Assembly: GCF_048263515.1 (NCBI RefSeq)
Contig: NZ_JBLXEC010000011.1
Coordinates: forward strand, 62,001-126,000
DNA: 64,000 nt
Source: Marinovum sp048263515
Lineage (GTDB): Bacteria; Pseudomonadota; Alphaproteobacteria; Rhodobacterales; Rhodobacteraceae
Direction: 5' to 3'
Positions 34,262-42,441 of the stretch are shown in pieces. The position numbers and the translations under genes are program-made. The notes under the pieces are model-generated. The model searched no databases and had not been told where the DNA came from. It saw nothing but the letters and a program-made list of their open reading frames with translations. Positions within the stretch are counted from its first letter, which is position 1. Each line of letters begins with the position of its first letter.

Positions 34262-35158
34262 ATGCGCGCTTGCATCATTCTCAACCCGGCCTCCGGGCGG
34301 GGCGACCATCGGGGCGACGCGGTCCGCGCCGCCGCGGCGAAATTTCCCGACGTCGAGCTGCGCCAGGTGCCCAGCCCGTCGAAACTGCGCGAGACCGTCG
34401 ACAAGGCGCTGGCCGAGGGCTGCAACCCGATCATCGCCGCCGGCGGCGACGGCACCATCGGCGCCTTGGCCTCGGCGCTTGCCGGCACCAACGTCTCGCT
34501 GGGCATCCTGCCGATGGGCACCTTCAACTACTTCGCCCGCAGCCTCGATCTGCCGGAAGACCCGGTCGAGGCGCTGCAGGTCGCGCTCAACGGCGTCGAC
34601 CGCAAGGTGCCGATCGGCGACGTCAACGGCCGGGTGTTTCTCAACAATGCCAGCCTCGGCGCCTATGCCTCGGTGCTCAGCGTCCGCGAGAACATCTACA
34701 AGAGCTGGGGCCGCAGCCGGCTGGCCGCCTATTGGTCGGTGATCGTGGCGATGACCACGATCTACCAGTCGCTCAAGCTGACCATCACCGTCGACGGCAA
34801 GCAAAACCGACTGAATTCGCCCATGGCCTTTGTCGCCAACAGCGCCTACCAACTGGACGAATTCGACCTCGAAGGCGCCGAGGAGATCAAGCAGGGCAAG
34901 CTCGCGCTTTTTGTCGCCCGCGACGTGGGCCGGCTGCACCTGCTGTGGCGGGCCTTGCGCATCTTCTTTCGCGGCGCGCGGTCTGGGACGGATTACGTGC
35001 TGCTCACCGGCGAGGAGATCACCATCGAGACCAAGCGCGCCAAACGGCTGATCGCCTATGACGGCGAGAAGGAGCGGATGCCCGGCCCCTATCATTTCCG
35101 CCTGCTGCCCGGCGGGCTGACCGTGCGCGTGCCCGAGGCCGCCGAGGAGGCGGCCTGA
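34262..35158 (+). CDS. Diacylglycerol kinase-family lipid kinase
   Basis: 298 residues from ATG 34262 (MRACIILNPASGRGD). The DAGK catalytic domain is clear: LNPASGRGD at the phosphate-binding strand, then AAGGDGTIGALASAL (the GGDGT nucleotide loop) at about 60-75, LPMGTFNYFARSLDLP, and FLNNASLGAYASVL. The C-terminal half is the beta-sandwich seen in YegS/DgkB proteins. It phosphorylates diacylglycerol or a similar lipid at the membrane. Its stop overlaps the start of the metallophosphoesterase gene by one base (TGATG), so the two are coupled. The nearest upstream feature is repeat locus 3. Confidence 0.9.
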   Translation: MRACIILNPASGRGDHRGDAVRAAAAKFPDVELRQVPSPSKLRETVDKALAEGCNPIIAAGGDGTIGALASALAGTNVSLGILPMGTFNYFARSLDLPEDPVEALQVALNGVDRKVPIGDVNGRVFLNNASLGAYASVLSVRENIYKSWGRSRLAAYWSVIVAMTTIYQSLKLTITVDGKQNRLNSPMAFVANSAYQLDEFDLEGAEEIKQGKLALFVARDVGRLHLLWRALRIFFRGARSGTDYVLLTGEEITIETKRAKRLIAYDGEKERMPGPYHFRLLPGGLTVRVPEAAEEAA

Positions 35159-35958
35159 TGCGGCTGGCGCTCCTGTCCGACCTGCACTTCGGCCGCGCCG
35201 ACCCGGAGCTTGTCCCGCCCTTGCTCGACGCGCTCGAAGCGGCCGCGCCCGATCACATCGTCATCGCCGGCGATTTCGTCCAGCGTGCCCGCGCCAGCCA
35301 GTACGACATGGCGCGCAGCTTCGTCGACCGGCTGCCGGCGCCTTGGATGGCGGTGCCGGGCAACCACGACATTCCGCTCTTCAACCTCTTCGCGCGGGTC
35401 TTCTGGCCGCGCCGGGCCTACCGCCAGTGGATCGCCGAAGAGACCGAGCCGATGCTGGTGACCGAGGCCTGCGTGGTGGCCGGTCTCGACACCACCCATC
35501 GCTACAACCGCCAGGGCGGCAAGGTCGACGCCGACCAGATCGCGCGCATTGCCGGGGTGATCCGCAAACATGCGTCAGAACGTCTGGTTCTGATCGCGGC
35601 ACACCACCCGTTCCACCAGGGCGAGGACATCGCCAAGAAGCTGATGCAGGGCGCGCCCAAGGCGCTCGAAGCCTGGGCCGAGGCCGGCCCGCATGTGATT
35701 CTCACCGGCCACCTGCACCGCTGGCTGGTCGAGCCCTTCGTGTCGCGCAAGAACCGCTCTGCCACCCTGCAGGTGCATTGCGGCACCGGCCTCTCGACCC
35801 GGCTGCGCGGTGAGCCCAACGAATTTGCCCTGCTGGACATGCACGATCAGGCGATCGAGATCCGCCGCATGGTGGCAGAGGATGCCGACACCGGCTTTGC
35901 GGAAGCGGGACGCTGGTGTTTCGAGGTCACCAAGGGCAACTGGGCGCTGGCCGACTAG
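35158..35958 (+). CDS. Calcineurin-like metallophosphoesterase
   Basis: 266 residues of the Icc/CpdA-like group. Two-metal motifs in order: LLSDLHFGRAD (D-x-H), HIVIAGDFVQRAR (G-D), VPGNHDIPLFN (GNHD), ALIAAHHPFHQG-type strand (LVLIAAHHPFHQG) and ILTGHLHRWL (GHxH). It hydrolyses a phosphodiester or phosphomonoester; the substrate is unknown. Translationally coupled to the lipid kinase, which suggests a role in lipid or nucleotide signalling. Confidence 0.9.
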   Translation: MRLALLSDLHFGRADPELVPPLLDALEAAAPDHIVIAGDFVQRARASQYDMARSFVDRLPAPWMAVPGNHDIPLFNLFARVFWPRRAYRQWIAEETEPMLVTEACVVAGLDTTHRYNRQGGKVDADQIARIAGVIRKHASERLVLIAAHHPFHQGEDIAKKLMQGAPKALEAWAEAGPHVILTGHLHRWLVEPFVSRKNRSATLQVHCGTGLSTRLRGEPNEFALLDMHDQAIEIRRMVAEDADTGFAEAGRWCFEVTKGNWALAD

Positions 35959-35961
35959 GGA

Positions 35962-36783
35962 TCAGCGCGCCTTGGGGCTGAGGTCCGGCAGCGAGATATT
36001 GGCCACCTGTTCGGCAATCGGATCGGTCGAGATCGGATGCTCGTCGAGGTCATAGGCCTCGGGGTCCTGCATCCGGGTCCAGCGGCCCAGGCGATAGACC
36101 TCGAGCCCGGCGAACTTGGCCTTGTAGCCCATCTTCGGACTGCCCGGCACCCAATAGCCGAGATAGACGTAGGGAAGGCCGGCCTCGCGGGCGATCTCGA
36201 TGTGATCGAGGATCATGTAGGTGCCCAGCGACTGCCGCGGCAGATGCGGCTGGTAGAAGGAATAGACCATGCTCAGCCCGTCATCGAGCACATCGGTCAG
36301 GCAGACCGCGGTCAGCGCGTTGTCGCGGCGGTCGGTATATTCCACCACCCGCGACCGGATCGGCGTTTCCTCGATCATCGCGGCGAATTCAAAGACATCC
36401 ATGTCGGCCATGCCCCCCTCGGCATGGCGGCTCTCCAGATAGGTGCGGAACAGGTCGAACTGCTCGTCCGTGGCCCAGGGCGAGGTCGCCCGGCGTTCGA
36501 GATGATCATTGCGCTTCAGCGTGCGTTTCTGGCTTTTCGAAGGGGCGAAATCCTTGACCGAGATCCGCGCCGACATGCAGGCGGCACAATCGGTGCAGGA
36601 CGGCCGGTAAAGCACGTTCTGCGACCGGCGAAAGCCCTGTTTCGACAGGCTGTCATTCAGGGTCTCGGCGCTTTCGCCCTGCAGCGCAGTGAACAGCTTC
36701 CGTTCCAGCCGCCCGTCAAGATAGGGGCAGGGCTGGGGGGCGGTCACGTAGAACTGTGGCGCGAGCGGAAGCGTGTGGCGCAT
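35962..36783 (-). CDS. bpt: Aspartate/glutamate leucyltransferase (Bpt, arginyl-transferase family)
   Basis: Transfers Leu from tRNA to N-terminal Asp or Glu, marking proteins for ClpAP degradation. 273 residues. The start at 36783 (MRHTLPLAPQFYVTAPQPCPY) has AAAGGGA seven bases upstream; a longer frame to 36816 adds residues without support. Family motifs: PCPYLDGRLERKLFTAL, SQNVLYRPSCTDCAACMSARI, KRNDHLERR, and LGYWVPGSPKMGYKAKF. The Cys residues in CTDCAAC belong to the conserved N-terminal region. It converges on the phosphoesterase with a 3-bp gap. Confidence 0.94.
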   Translation of the reverse strand: MRHTLPLAPQFYVTAPQPCPYLDGRLERKLFTALQGESAETLNDSLSKQGFRRSQNVLYRPSCTDCAACMSARISVKDFAPSKSQKRTLKRNDHLERRATSPWATDEQFDLFRTYLESRHAEGGMADMDVFEFAAMIEETPIRSRVVEYTDRRDNALTAVCLTDVLDDGLSMVYSFYQPHLPRQSLGTYMILDHIEIAREAGLPYVYLGYWVPGSPKMGYKAKFAGLEVYRLGRWTRMQDPEAYDLDEHPISTDPIAEQVANISLPDLSPKAR

Positions 36784-36818
36784 CTGGACATCCCTTTGCT
36801 GGCAGAAAGATAACAACG

Positions 36819-36858
36819 AAAAACGCCGCCGCCAAGCGCAAGACTTTGGCAGCGGCGG
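36819..36858 (-). terminator. Terminator of the RDD gene
   Basis: On the minus strand CGCCGCTGCCAA pairs with TTGGCGGCGGCG (one wobble) and is followed by TTTTTCG. It ends the RDD gene before bpt begins at 36783. Confidence 0.75.
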
Positions 36859-36899
36859 TCATTTGCACATGGCGGCGGCGCAGTGGGCGGGCACGCCGG

Positions 36900-37337
36900 T
36901 CAGAGCCGGCGGTTCACCATCACCGTGCCAAGCACCATGTCGGTCAGGCCCTGACCGCGTTCCGAGGTCAGCATCAGCACCACGGAGCCCAGCTGCACCA
37001 GCGCCATCATGAAGCTCAGGTAATAGCCCAGCGTGTGCAGGAAGGCGGACCCGAGGTCGAGCGTCTCGCCCTGCGCATTGCGCAATTCGATCGACATCAC
37101 CCGCATGCCCAGCGTCGCCGATCCCCCCGAGATCGTCATCACGCGATAGACGAATCCCACCGCGGCATAAAGAAAGGGCAGGAAAAACAGCCCGATAAAG
37201 GCGGTGAAGGGCAGCGCGATCAGGGTCAGCGCCAGGATCAGGGCAAAGTCGATCAGCCAGGCCATCAGGCGCTTGGGCGCGATATCGGCGTAGAACTCGG
37301 GCTGATACTGCGGATCGGGCAGGGCGGCGGTATACAT
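36900..37337 (-). CDS. RDD family membrane protein
   Basis: 145 residues with three hydrophobic segments (LMAWLIDFALILALTLIALPF, GLFFLPFLYAAVGFVYRVM, and TLGYYLSFMMALVQLGSVVLM). The defining R-D-D pattern is present in modified form as KRLMAWLIDFAL and GMRVMSIELRN. Of two adjacent ATGs, 37337 is preferred because GGAGG lies five bases from it and only two from the one at 37340. Function unknown; some RDD proteins act as Na+/H+ antiporters. Confidence 0.85.
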   Translation of the reverse strand: MYTAALPDPQYQPEFYADIAPKRLMAWLIDFALILALTLIALPFTAFIGLFFLPFLYAAVGFVYRVMTISGGSATLGMRVMSIELRNAQGETLDLGSAFLHTLGYYLSFMMALVQLGSVVLMLTSERGQGLTDMVLGTVMVNRRL

Positions 37338-37410
37338 CATGTCCTCCGTTGGAAAGGGCGGCCCCCTGCATGGGGCCACCCGGTCGTTGCTGTTGGATCA
37401 GGCGTCTGGA

Positions 37411-37863
37411 TCAGGCGTCCTGGCGGGCGTCTTCGTTTTCCTCGTCACGGCGTTTCGCCGCGTCGCGTCCACGCTCGTCCATGAACTGGTCGAACTCGGC
37501 CTTGTCCTTGGCGGCACGCAGCCGTTCGAGGAAGGCTTCGAAGTTCTCCTGCTCTTCCTGCAGGCGGCGCAGGGTCTCTTCCTTGTAGGCATCAAAAGCA
37601 GTGTTGCCCGAGGGTTTCATCGCGTTCCAGCGCGCCGCGTGGCGGCTGGTCCGGTGGGAAGATTTGCTGCATTTGCCGAACATGCGTTTGCTCCAGATCA
37701 TGTAAGCGAGAAGGGCGAGGCCAAGCGGCCAGAAGAAGATGAAGCCCAGGACCATCGCAGCAATCCAGGCACCTTTGCCCTTGCTGTCGAGCCAGGCCTC
37801 GCTGCGCGAGAACCAGCCCTGGGTGGACCGGATCGGGTGGACTTCGGTGGCGACGGTTGTCAT
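37411..37863 (-). CDS. DUF2852 family protein
   Basis: 150 residues from ATG 37863 (MTTVATEVHPIRSTQGW), with GGAGAG upstream. One membrane segment (AWIAAMVLGFIFFWPLGLALLAYMIW) is followed by a soluble part with a charged coiled-coil-like helix (YKEETLRRLQEEQENFEAF) and a very charged C-terminus. This matches the DUF2852 family of alphaproteobacteria; no function is known. Two matching inverted repeats upstream suggest tight regulation. Confidence 0.85.
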   Translation of the reverse strand: MTTVATEVHPIRSTQGWFSRSEAWLDSKGKGAWIAAMVLGFIFFWPLGLALLAYMIWSKRMFGKCSKSSHRTSRHAARWNAMKPSGNTAFDAYKEETLRRLQEEQENFEAFLERLRAAKDKAEFDQFMDERGRDAAKRRDEENEDARQDA

Positions 37864-37889
37864 CGGGGCTCTCCGTTGTTTGGGTTCAA

Positions 37890-37965
37890 TGTGAATGCTC
37901 TTCACATCGCAACAGATGGGAAGGCCGCCCCCGGCCTGCAAGATCCTATGTGAATGTTTTTTACA
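37890..37965. promoter_or_regulatory. Pair of TGTGAATG-YTYTTYACA inverted repeats
   Basis: TGTGAATGCTCTTCACA (37890-37906) and TGTGAATGTTTTTTACA (37949-37965) share the form TGT-N11-ACA and lie 59 bp apart, between ybaK's end and the DUF2852 start. They look like twin operators for one dimeric regulator. The spacing is one base short of the PpsR/CrtJ site TGT-N12-ACA, so the regulator is not identified. Confidence 0.55.
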
Positions 37966-37966
37966 T

Positions 37967-38443
37967 TTAATTTGACTCTGCAATGAAATCAGCAGCTTGC
38001 GCACCGGTCAGCGGCTGAAGCCGCGCCGAGGGCAGGGCAAAGACATGCCGTGGCGTGCCGCCCGCCGCCCAGATTTCGGCGAAATCCAGCAATCTGGGGT
38101 CCAGAAACGCCCGGATCTGGTTCAGATGGCCGATCGGCGCCACCCCACCGATGGCAAAGCCGGTCTGCGCCCGGATCAGCGCCGCATCGGCCTTGCCCAG
38201 CGGCTCGCCGGCCAGCGCACTGGCCTTGTCGTCCGCCACCCGGTTGCCGCCGGCGGTCAGAAACAGGATCGCCGCGCCGCTCTCTTCGCCGCGAAAGATG
38301 ATCGACTTGGCGATCTGGTCGATGTGACAGCCCACCGCATCCGCCGCCTCCTGCGCGGTGCGCGATTGCCCGACCTCGCGGATTTCGGTCTCGATCCCCG
38401 CCGCCGCCAGCGCCTGCTTCACACGTTTCAGCGATTTGCTCAT
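37967..38443 (-). CDS. YbaK/EbsC-family aminoacyl-tRNA deacylase
   Basis: 158 residues from ATG 38443 (MSKSLKRVKQALAAAG), with GGAGG upstream. The YbaK fold motifs are visible: TAQEAADAVGCHIDQIAKSIIFRG (the Lys used in catalysis is in this helix), ILFLTAGGNRVADDKA, TGFAIGGVAPIGH and the C-terminal AAGGTPRHVFALP. It hydrolyses wrongly charged tRNA such as Cys- or Ala-tRNA-Pro. Divergent from glnE. Confidence 0.92.
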   Translation of the reverse strand: MSKSLKRVKQALAAAGIETEIREVGQSRTAQEAADAVGCHIDQIAKSIIFRGEESGAAILFLTAGGNRVADDKASALAGEPLGKADAALIRAQTGFAIGGVAPIGHLNQIRAFLDPRLLDFAEIWAAGGTPRHVFALPSARLQPLTGAQAADFIAESN

Positions 38444-38504
38444 GCCATCCTCCGGTCTTTCCGGCCAGAAAGCCAACCCGGCGATCAAGGTCAACCACCC
38501 CCCG

Positions 38505-38530
38505 CTTCTTCTCTTTCGAAAATATGCCAC
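38505..38530. repeat. Single copy of the GTATTT/GAGAAGAAG motif
   Basis: On the minus strand GTGGCATATTTTCGAAAGAG and AAGAAG. It lies between the divergent ybaK and glnE. It belongs to the dispersed motif family. Confidence 0.55.
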
Positions 38531-38593
38531 GCCACCGCCCGCCAAAGGCCCCACCACTTGACGAGATTGCGCCCCCATGCACAACGTGGCCGC

Positions 38594-41398
38594 ATGAATT
38601 TCGCCAGTCGCATCACCCGCTTGCCCCATCCCTTCGAGCCCGACCGCGGCACCGAGACCCGTGCGCTCTTCCCCGGGGTCGACCCCGGGATCCAGGATGT
38701 CATCGAAGGCGCAGGCGGCTGCAGCCCCTATCTCAAGGGGCTCTGCGAAAAGGAACAGGACTGGCTCGCCCCGGCCTTTGACGGGCCGGAAGCGGCGATC
38801 GAGGCGCTCTTCGTCGAGCTGCGGCAGGTGCCGCCGGACCAGCTTGCCTCGGCGCTCCGCCGGGGCAAGCGCAGGGTCGCGCTCCTGGCCGGTCTCGCCG
38901 ATCTCGGCGGCGTCTGGTCGCTGGAAGAGGTCACCGGCACGCTGACCCGCTTTGCCGATCTCGCCACCCACCTGGCGATTCGCGCCTGCGTCGGCCACGA
39001 GCTGCGCCGCGGCAAGATCCCCGGCAAGACCGAGGCCGATGCCGAGACCGGCGCCGGCATGGTGGCGCTGGCCATGGGCAAGATGGGGGCAGGCGAGCTT
39101 AATTACTCTTCCGACATCGACCTGATCTGCCTGTTCGACGAGAGCCAGTTCGAGCGCGACGATTATCACGAGGCCCGCGCCGCGCTGATCCGCGCCACCC
39201 GCAAGATGGCGGCGATGCTCAATGACCAGACCGGCGAGGGCTATGTCTTCCGCACCGACCTGCGGCTGCGGCCAGACCCCTCGGTGACGCCGGTCTGCAT
39301 GACCATGGAGGCCGCCGAGCGCTACTACGAAAGCCTCGGCCGCACCTGGGAACGCGCCGCCTATATCAAAGCGCGCGCCTGCGCCGGCGACATTGTTGCG
39401 GGCGAGAAGTTCCTGCAGACCCTGCGGCCCTTCGTCTGGCGCCGGCACCTCGATTTCGCCGCCATCCAGGACGCCCATGACATGCGGCTGCGCATCCGCG
39501 CCCACAAGGGGCTTGGCGGTCCGATCACCCTGCCGGGGCACAACATGAAGCTCGGCCGCGGCGGCATCCGCGAGATCGAGTTCTTCACCCAGACCCAGCA
39601 GATCATCGCCGGCGGCCGCGACCCCGACCTGCGGGTGCGCGGCACGGTCGGGGGGCTGGCGGTGCTGGCGCAGAAGGACTGGCTGCCAACCGAACTGGCC
39701 GAGGGGCTGACCGGGCACTATCGCTTTCACCGCGAGGTCGAGCACCGGCTGCAGATGGTGGCCGACGCCCAGACCCAGACCCTGCCCAATTCCGACGAGG
39801 GCTTCGACCGGATCGCCGCGATGATGGGCACCGACCGCGCCGCGCTGAAGGCCGATCTGATGTCCCGGCTGACCGAGGTGCACGAGAGCACCGAGGGCTT
39901 CTTTGCCCCCGATGCCGACCCCGGCGCCGAGACCGAGACCGGCGACGATGCCGACACAGAGACAAGCTTCGACAGCGGCGTCACCAGCCGCTGGCGCAGC
40001 TACGCCGCGCTGCGCAGCCCGCGCGCGGTCGAGATCTTCAACCGCATCCGCCCCGAGATCCTGCGTCGCCTGGCCGAGACCGCGCGGCCTGACGAGGCGC
40101 TCAATGCCTTTGACGGCTTCCTCTCGGGTCTGCCCGCCGGGGTGCAGCTGTTCTCGCTCTTCGAGGCCAACCCGCAGCTCATCGACCTGCTGGTCGATAT
40201 CGCCGGCACCTCGCCGGCGCTGGCGCGCTACTTGTCGCGCAACTCGAGTGTCTTCGACGCGGTGATCGGCGGTGATTTCTTCTCGGACTGGCCGGGAGAG
40301 GCCGGTCTGACCGCCGAGTTGGCGCAGGTGCTGGCACGCGAGGGTGACTACGAACGCAAGCTCGATGCCGCCCGGCGCTGGGCCAAGGAATGGCACTTCC
40401 GCATCGGCGTGCATCACCTGCGCGGGCTGATCGACGCCGCACAGGCCGGGGCGCAATATGCCGACCTGGCCAGTGCCAATCTCGCCGCCCTCTGGCCCGA
40501 AGTGGTGGCGCATTTCGCGGGCAAGCATGGCCTGCCGCCGGGCCGCGGCGCGGTGGTGCTGGGCATGGGCAGTCTGGGCGCCGCCCGGCTGACCTCGGCC
40601 TCGGACCTCGACCTGATCGTGATCTACGACGCCCAAGGCATCGAGACCTCTGAGGGCCGCCGCCCGTTGGCCGCGCGCACCTATTATGCCCGGCTGACCC
40701 AGGCGCTGGTGACGGCGATGACCGCGCCGATGGCCGAAGGCCGGCTCTACGAGGTCGACATGCGGCTCAGGCCCTCGGGCACCCAAGGCCCGGTGGCGAC
40801 CTCCTGGCAGAGCTTCGAGAGCTACCAGAAATTAGAGGCCTGGGTCTGGGAGCACCTGGCGCTGACCCGCGCCCGCGCCGTGGCCGGCGCCGAGGCGCTG
40901 GGCCAGGACGTCGAGACGCTGCGCTGCGCCTTGCTGGGCGCGCGGCCCCGCGACGAGGTGCTGCAGGAGGTGGCCAAGATGCGCGCGCGGATCGCCGCGG
41001 CGAAATCGCCCGACGGGCCGCTTGATGCCAAGATCGGTCCGGGCCGGATGCAGGATATCGAGCTGCTGGCCCAGGCCGGCGCGCTGATCGACGGTTGCGC
41101 GGCGCGCAGCACCGACGAGGGGTTGGCGGCGGCGGCGCGGGCCGGGGTGATCTCCGAGGCCGAGATGGCAGCGCTGGCCGAGGGCTATGCGCTGCAGGGC
41201 AGCCTGCAGATGGCCTCGCGGCTGCTCAGCGACCGGCCGCTCGACCCGGAGGCGCTGTCTGGCGGTGGCGCGGGATTCGTGCTGCGCGAATGCGCGGCAG
41301 AGACACTGGACGACCTGATCGGCCGCCTGGCCGAGGTGCGCGAGCGCGCCGATGCGGCGATCACCGGCGCGCTGCCGGCTGTGGAGGAAAAGACATGA
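38594..41398 (+). CDS. glnE: Glutamine synthetase adenylyltransferase/deadenylase
   Basis: Adenylylates GlnA under nitrogen excess and removes AMP under nitrogen limitation, reading GlnB and glutamine. 934 residues, normal length. Two nucleotidyltransferase domains: the N-terminal deadenylase one with GKMGAGELNYSSDIDLI at residues 162-178 and the C-terminal adenylylase one with GMGSLGAARLTSASDLDLI near residue 656. GRGGIREIEFFTQTQQII and GPGRMQDIELLAQ are the matching helical motifs after each. The start at 38594 (MNFASRITRLPHPFEP) fits the family. The stop overlaps the next start by 4 bp. Confidence 0.96.
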   Translation: MNFASRITRLPHPFEPDRGTETRALFPGVDPGIQDVIEGAGGCSPYLKGLCEKEQDWLAPAFDGPEAAIEALFVELRQVPPDQLASALRRGKRRVALLAGLADLGGVWSLEEVTGTLTRFADLATHLAIRACVGHELRRGKIPGKTEADAETGAGMVALAMGKMGAGELNYSSDIDLICLFDESQFERDDYHEARAALIRATRKMAAMLNDQTGEGYVFRTDLRLRPDPSVTPVCMTMEAAERYYESLGRTWERAAYIKARACAGDIVAGEKFLQTLRPFVWRRHLDFAAIQDAHDMRLRIRAHKGLGGPITLPGHNMKLGRGGIREIEFFTQTQQIIAGGRDPDLRVRGTVGGLAVLAQKDWLPTELAEGLTGHYRFHREVEHRLQMVADAQTQTLPNSDEGFDRIAAMMGTDRAALKADLMSRLTEVHESTEGFFAPDADPGAETETGDDADTETSFDSGVTSRWRSYAALRSPRAVEIFNRIRPEILRRLAETARPDEALNAFDGFLSGLPAGVQLFSLFEANPQLIDLLVDIAGTSPALARYLSRNSSVFDAVIGGDFFSDWPGEAGLTAELAQVLAREGDYERKLDAARRWAKEWHFRIGVHHLRGLIDAAQAGAQYADLASANLAALWPEVVAHFAGKHGLPPGRGAVVLGMGSLGAARLTSASDLDLIVIYDAQGIETSEGRRPLAARTYYARLTQALVTAMTAPMAEGRLYEVDMRLRPSGTQGPVATSWQSFESYQKLEAWVWEHLALTRARAVAGAEALGQDVETLRCALLGARPRDEVLQEVAKMRARIAAAKSPDGPLDAKIGPGRMQDIELLAQAGALIDGCAARSTDEGLAAAARAGVISEAEMAALAEGYALQGSLQMASRLLSDRPLDPEALSGGGAGFVLRECAAETLDDLIGRLAEVRERADAAITGALPAVEEKT

Positions 41399-41658
41399 GC
41401 AAGGGCGATGCGCTGGATCCGCGCGGGCTGATCCACGAGAGCTACCGGATCGACGGGATCACCGAGGGCGAATGCCGGTCGATCTTTCTCGACTGGGCGC
41501 TGGCGGTCGAAGGCGATGTGACCAGCATCATCGATGCGCTGCTGGAGCGTCACGGGGGGGACCATCCGGACCATCCGATGACCGGGGTTCTGCGCGAAGG
41601 CCGCGCGCCGGCCGGCATACCACGCCGCCGGGGCGGCTGGCGCTCGCGCGACCGCTAG
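41395..41658 (+). CDS. Small conserved hypothetical protein coupled to glnE
   Basis: 87 residues starting within the glnE stop (ATGA). It is acidic in the first two thirds (GECRSIFLDWALAVEGD, SIIDALLERHGGDHPDHPM) and basic at the end (RRRGGWRSRDR). No membrane segment or known domain is recognised. Translational coupling suggests a role tied to glutamine synthetase control, but this is inference. Confidence 0.7.
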   Translation: MSKGDALDPRGLIHESYRIDGITEGECRSIFLDWALAVEGDVTSIIDALLERHGGDHPDHPMTGVLREGRAPAGIPRRRGGWRSRDR

Positions 41659-41668
41659 GACGAAACAC

Positions 41669-41694
41669 GGCGCGCCGGGGTCCCCGGGCGCGCC
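41669..41694. terminator. Terminator after the glnE operon
   Basis: GGCGCGCC (41669-41676) and GGCGCGCC (41687-41694) form a palindromic stem that continues inward, followed by CTTGTTT. It may serve the convergent eda gene from the other side. Confidence 0.6.
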
Positions 41695-41720
41695 GCCTTG
41701 TTTCCGATCCGGTGCCTGGC

Positions 41721-42365
41721 TCAGCCGCGGGCCAGAGCCGCCGCTTCGCGGGCCAGTTCCTCGATCGCCTTCCAGTCGCCGGCCTGCACCAGGTTCTTGG
41801 GCGCGACCCAGCTGCCGCCGCAGCAGAGCACGTTCGACAGGCTCAGGTAATCCGGCGCATTCTTCAGTGAGACACCGCCGGTGGGGCAGAACTTGATCTG
41901 CGGCAGCGGGGCGCCGATCGAGCCCAGCGCCTTGGCGCCGCCATTGGCCTCGGCCGGGAAGAACTTCTGCACGGTGTAGCCGCGTTCCAGCAGGCGCAGC
42001 GCCTCGGTGGTGGTGGCAGCGCCGGGCAGAGTGGGCAGATCGGCGGCTTCGACCGCGTCGAGCAGCCGGTCGGTGCAGCCCGGTGTCACGCCGAAACGCG
42101 CGCCGGCCGCTTTTGCGGCCTGCACGTCGGCCGGCGTCAGCAGGGTGCCGGCGCCGACAATGCCGCCTTCGACCTTGGCCATCTCGCGGATCACGTCCAG
42201 CGCCGCCGGGGTCCGCAGGGTGACCTCCAGCGCCGGCAGGCCGCCGGCAACCAGCGCCTCGGCCAGCGGCCGGGCATGCGCCACGTCCTCGACCACGAGC
42301 ACCGGCACCACCGGCGCACGGCGGCAAAGGGCTTCGGTTTCCTTGGAGGCGTCTTGGGGGGTCAT
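41721..42365 (-). CDS. eda: 2-dehydro-3-deoxy-phosphogluconate (KDPG) aldolase
   Basis: Cleaves KDPG to pyruvate and glyceraldehyde 3-phosphate, the last step of the Entner-Doudoroff pathway. 214 residues. Catalytic Glu47 in LEVTLRT and the Schiff-base Lys134 in VQKFFPAEA are present, with GAGTLLTP, GVTPGCTD and CPTGGV in their expected places. edd lies 77 bp upstream on the same strand, and a LacI-type operator precedes edd, so both genes are likely induced together. Confidence 0.96.
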   Translation of the reverse strand: MTPQDASKETEALCRRAPVVPVLVVEDVAHARPLAEALVAGGLPALEVTLRTPAALDVIREMAKVEGGIVGAGTLLTPADVQAAKAAGARFGVTPGCTDRLLDAVEAADLPTLPGAATTTEALRLLERGYTVQKFFPAEANGGAKALGSIGAPLPQIKFCPTGGVSLKNAPDYLSLSNVLCCGGSWVAPKNLVQAGDWKAIEELAREAAALARG

Positions 42366-42404
42366 GTCACTTGGACCTTTCTGCTTGGGGCCAGGGTCGG
42401 CGCT

Positions 42405-42427
42405 GCGTATTTTCGAAAGAGAAGAAG
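42405..42427. repeat. Single GTATTT/GAGAAGAAG motif between edd and eda
   Basis: GCGTATTTTCGAAAGAG followed by AAGAAG on the plus strand, in the 76-bp gap between edd's end and eda's start. Dispersed motif family. Confidence 0.55.
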
Positions 42428-42441
42428 CACGGAACCGCCGC

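Noticed and set aside
37890..37965. PpsR/CrtJ (TGT-N12-ACA) sites
   Set aside because: Both repeats have N11, not N12, and no photosynthesis genes are in the window.
37967..40786. A minus-strand frame extending ybaK to over 900 codons across glnE
   Set aside because: YbaK begins at 38443 with a good ribosome-binding site; upstream translation is the complement of glnE.
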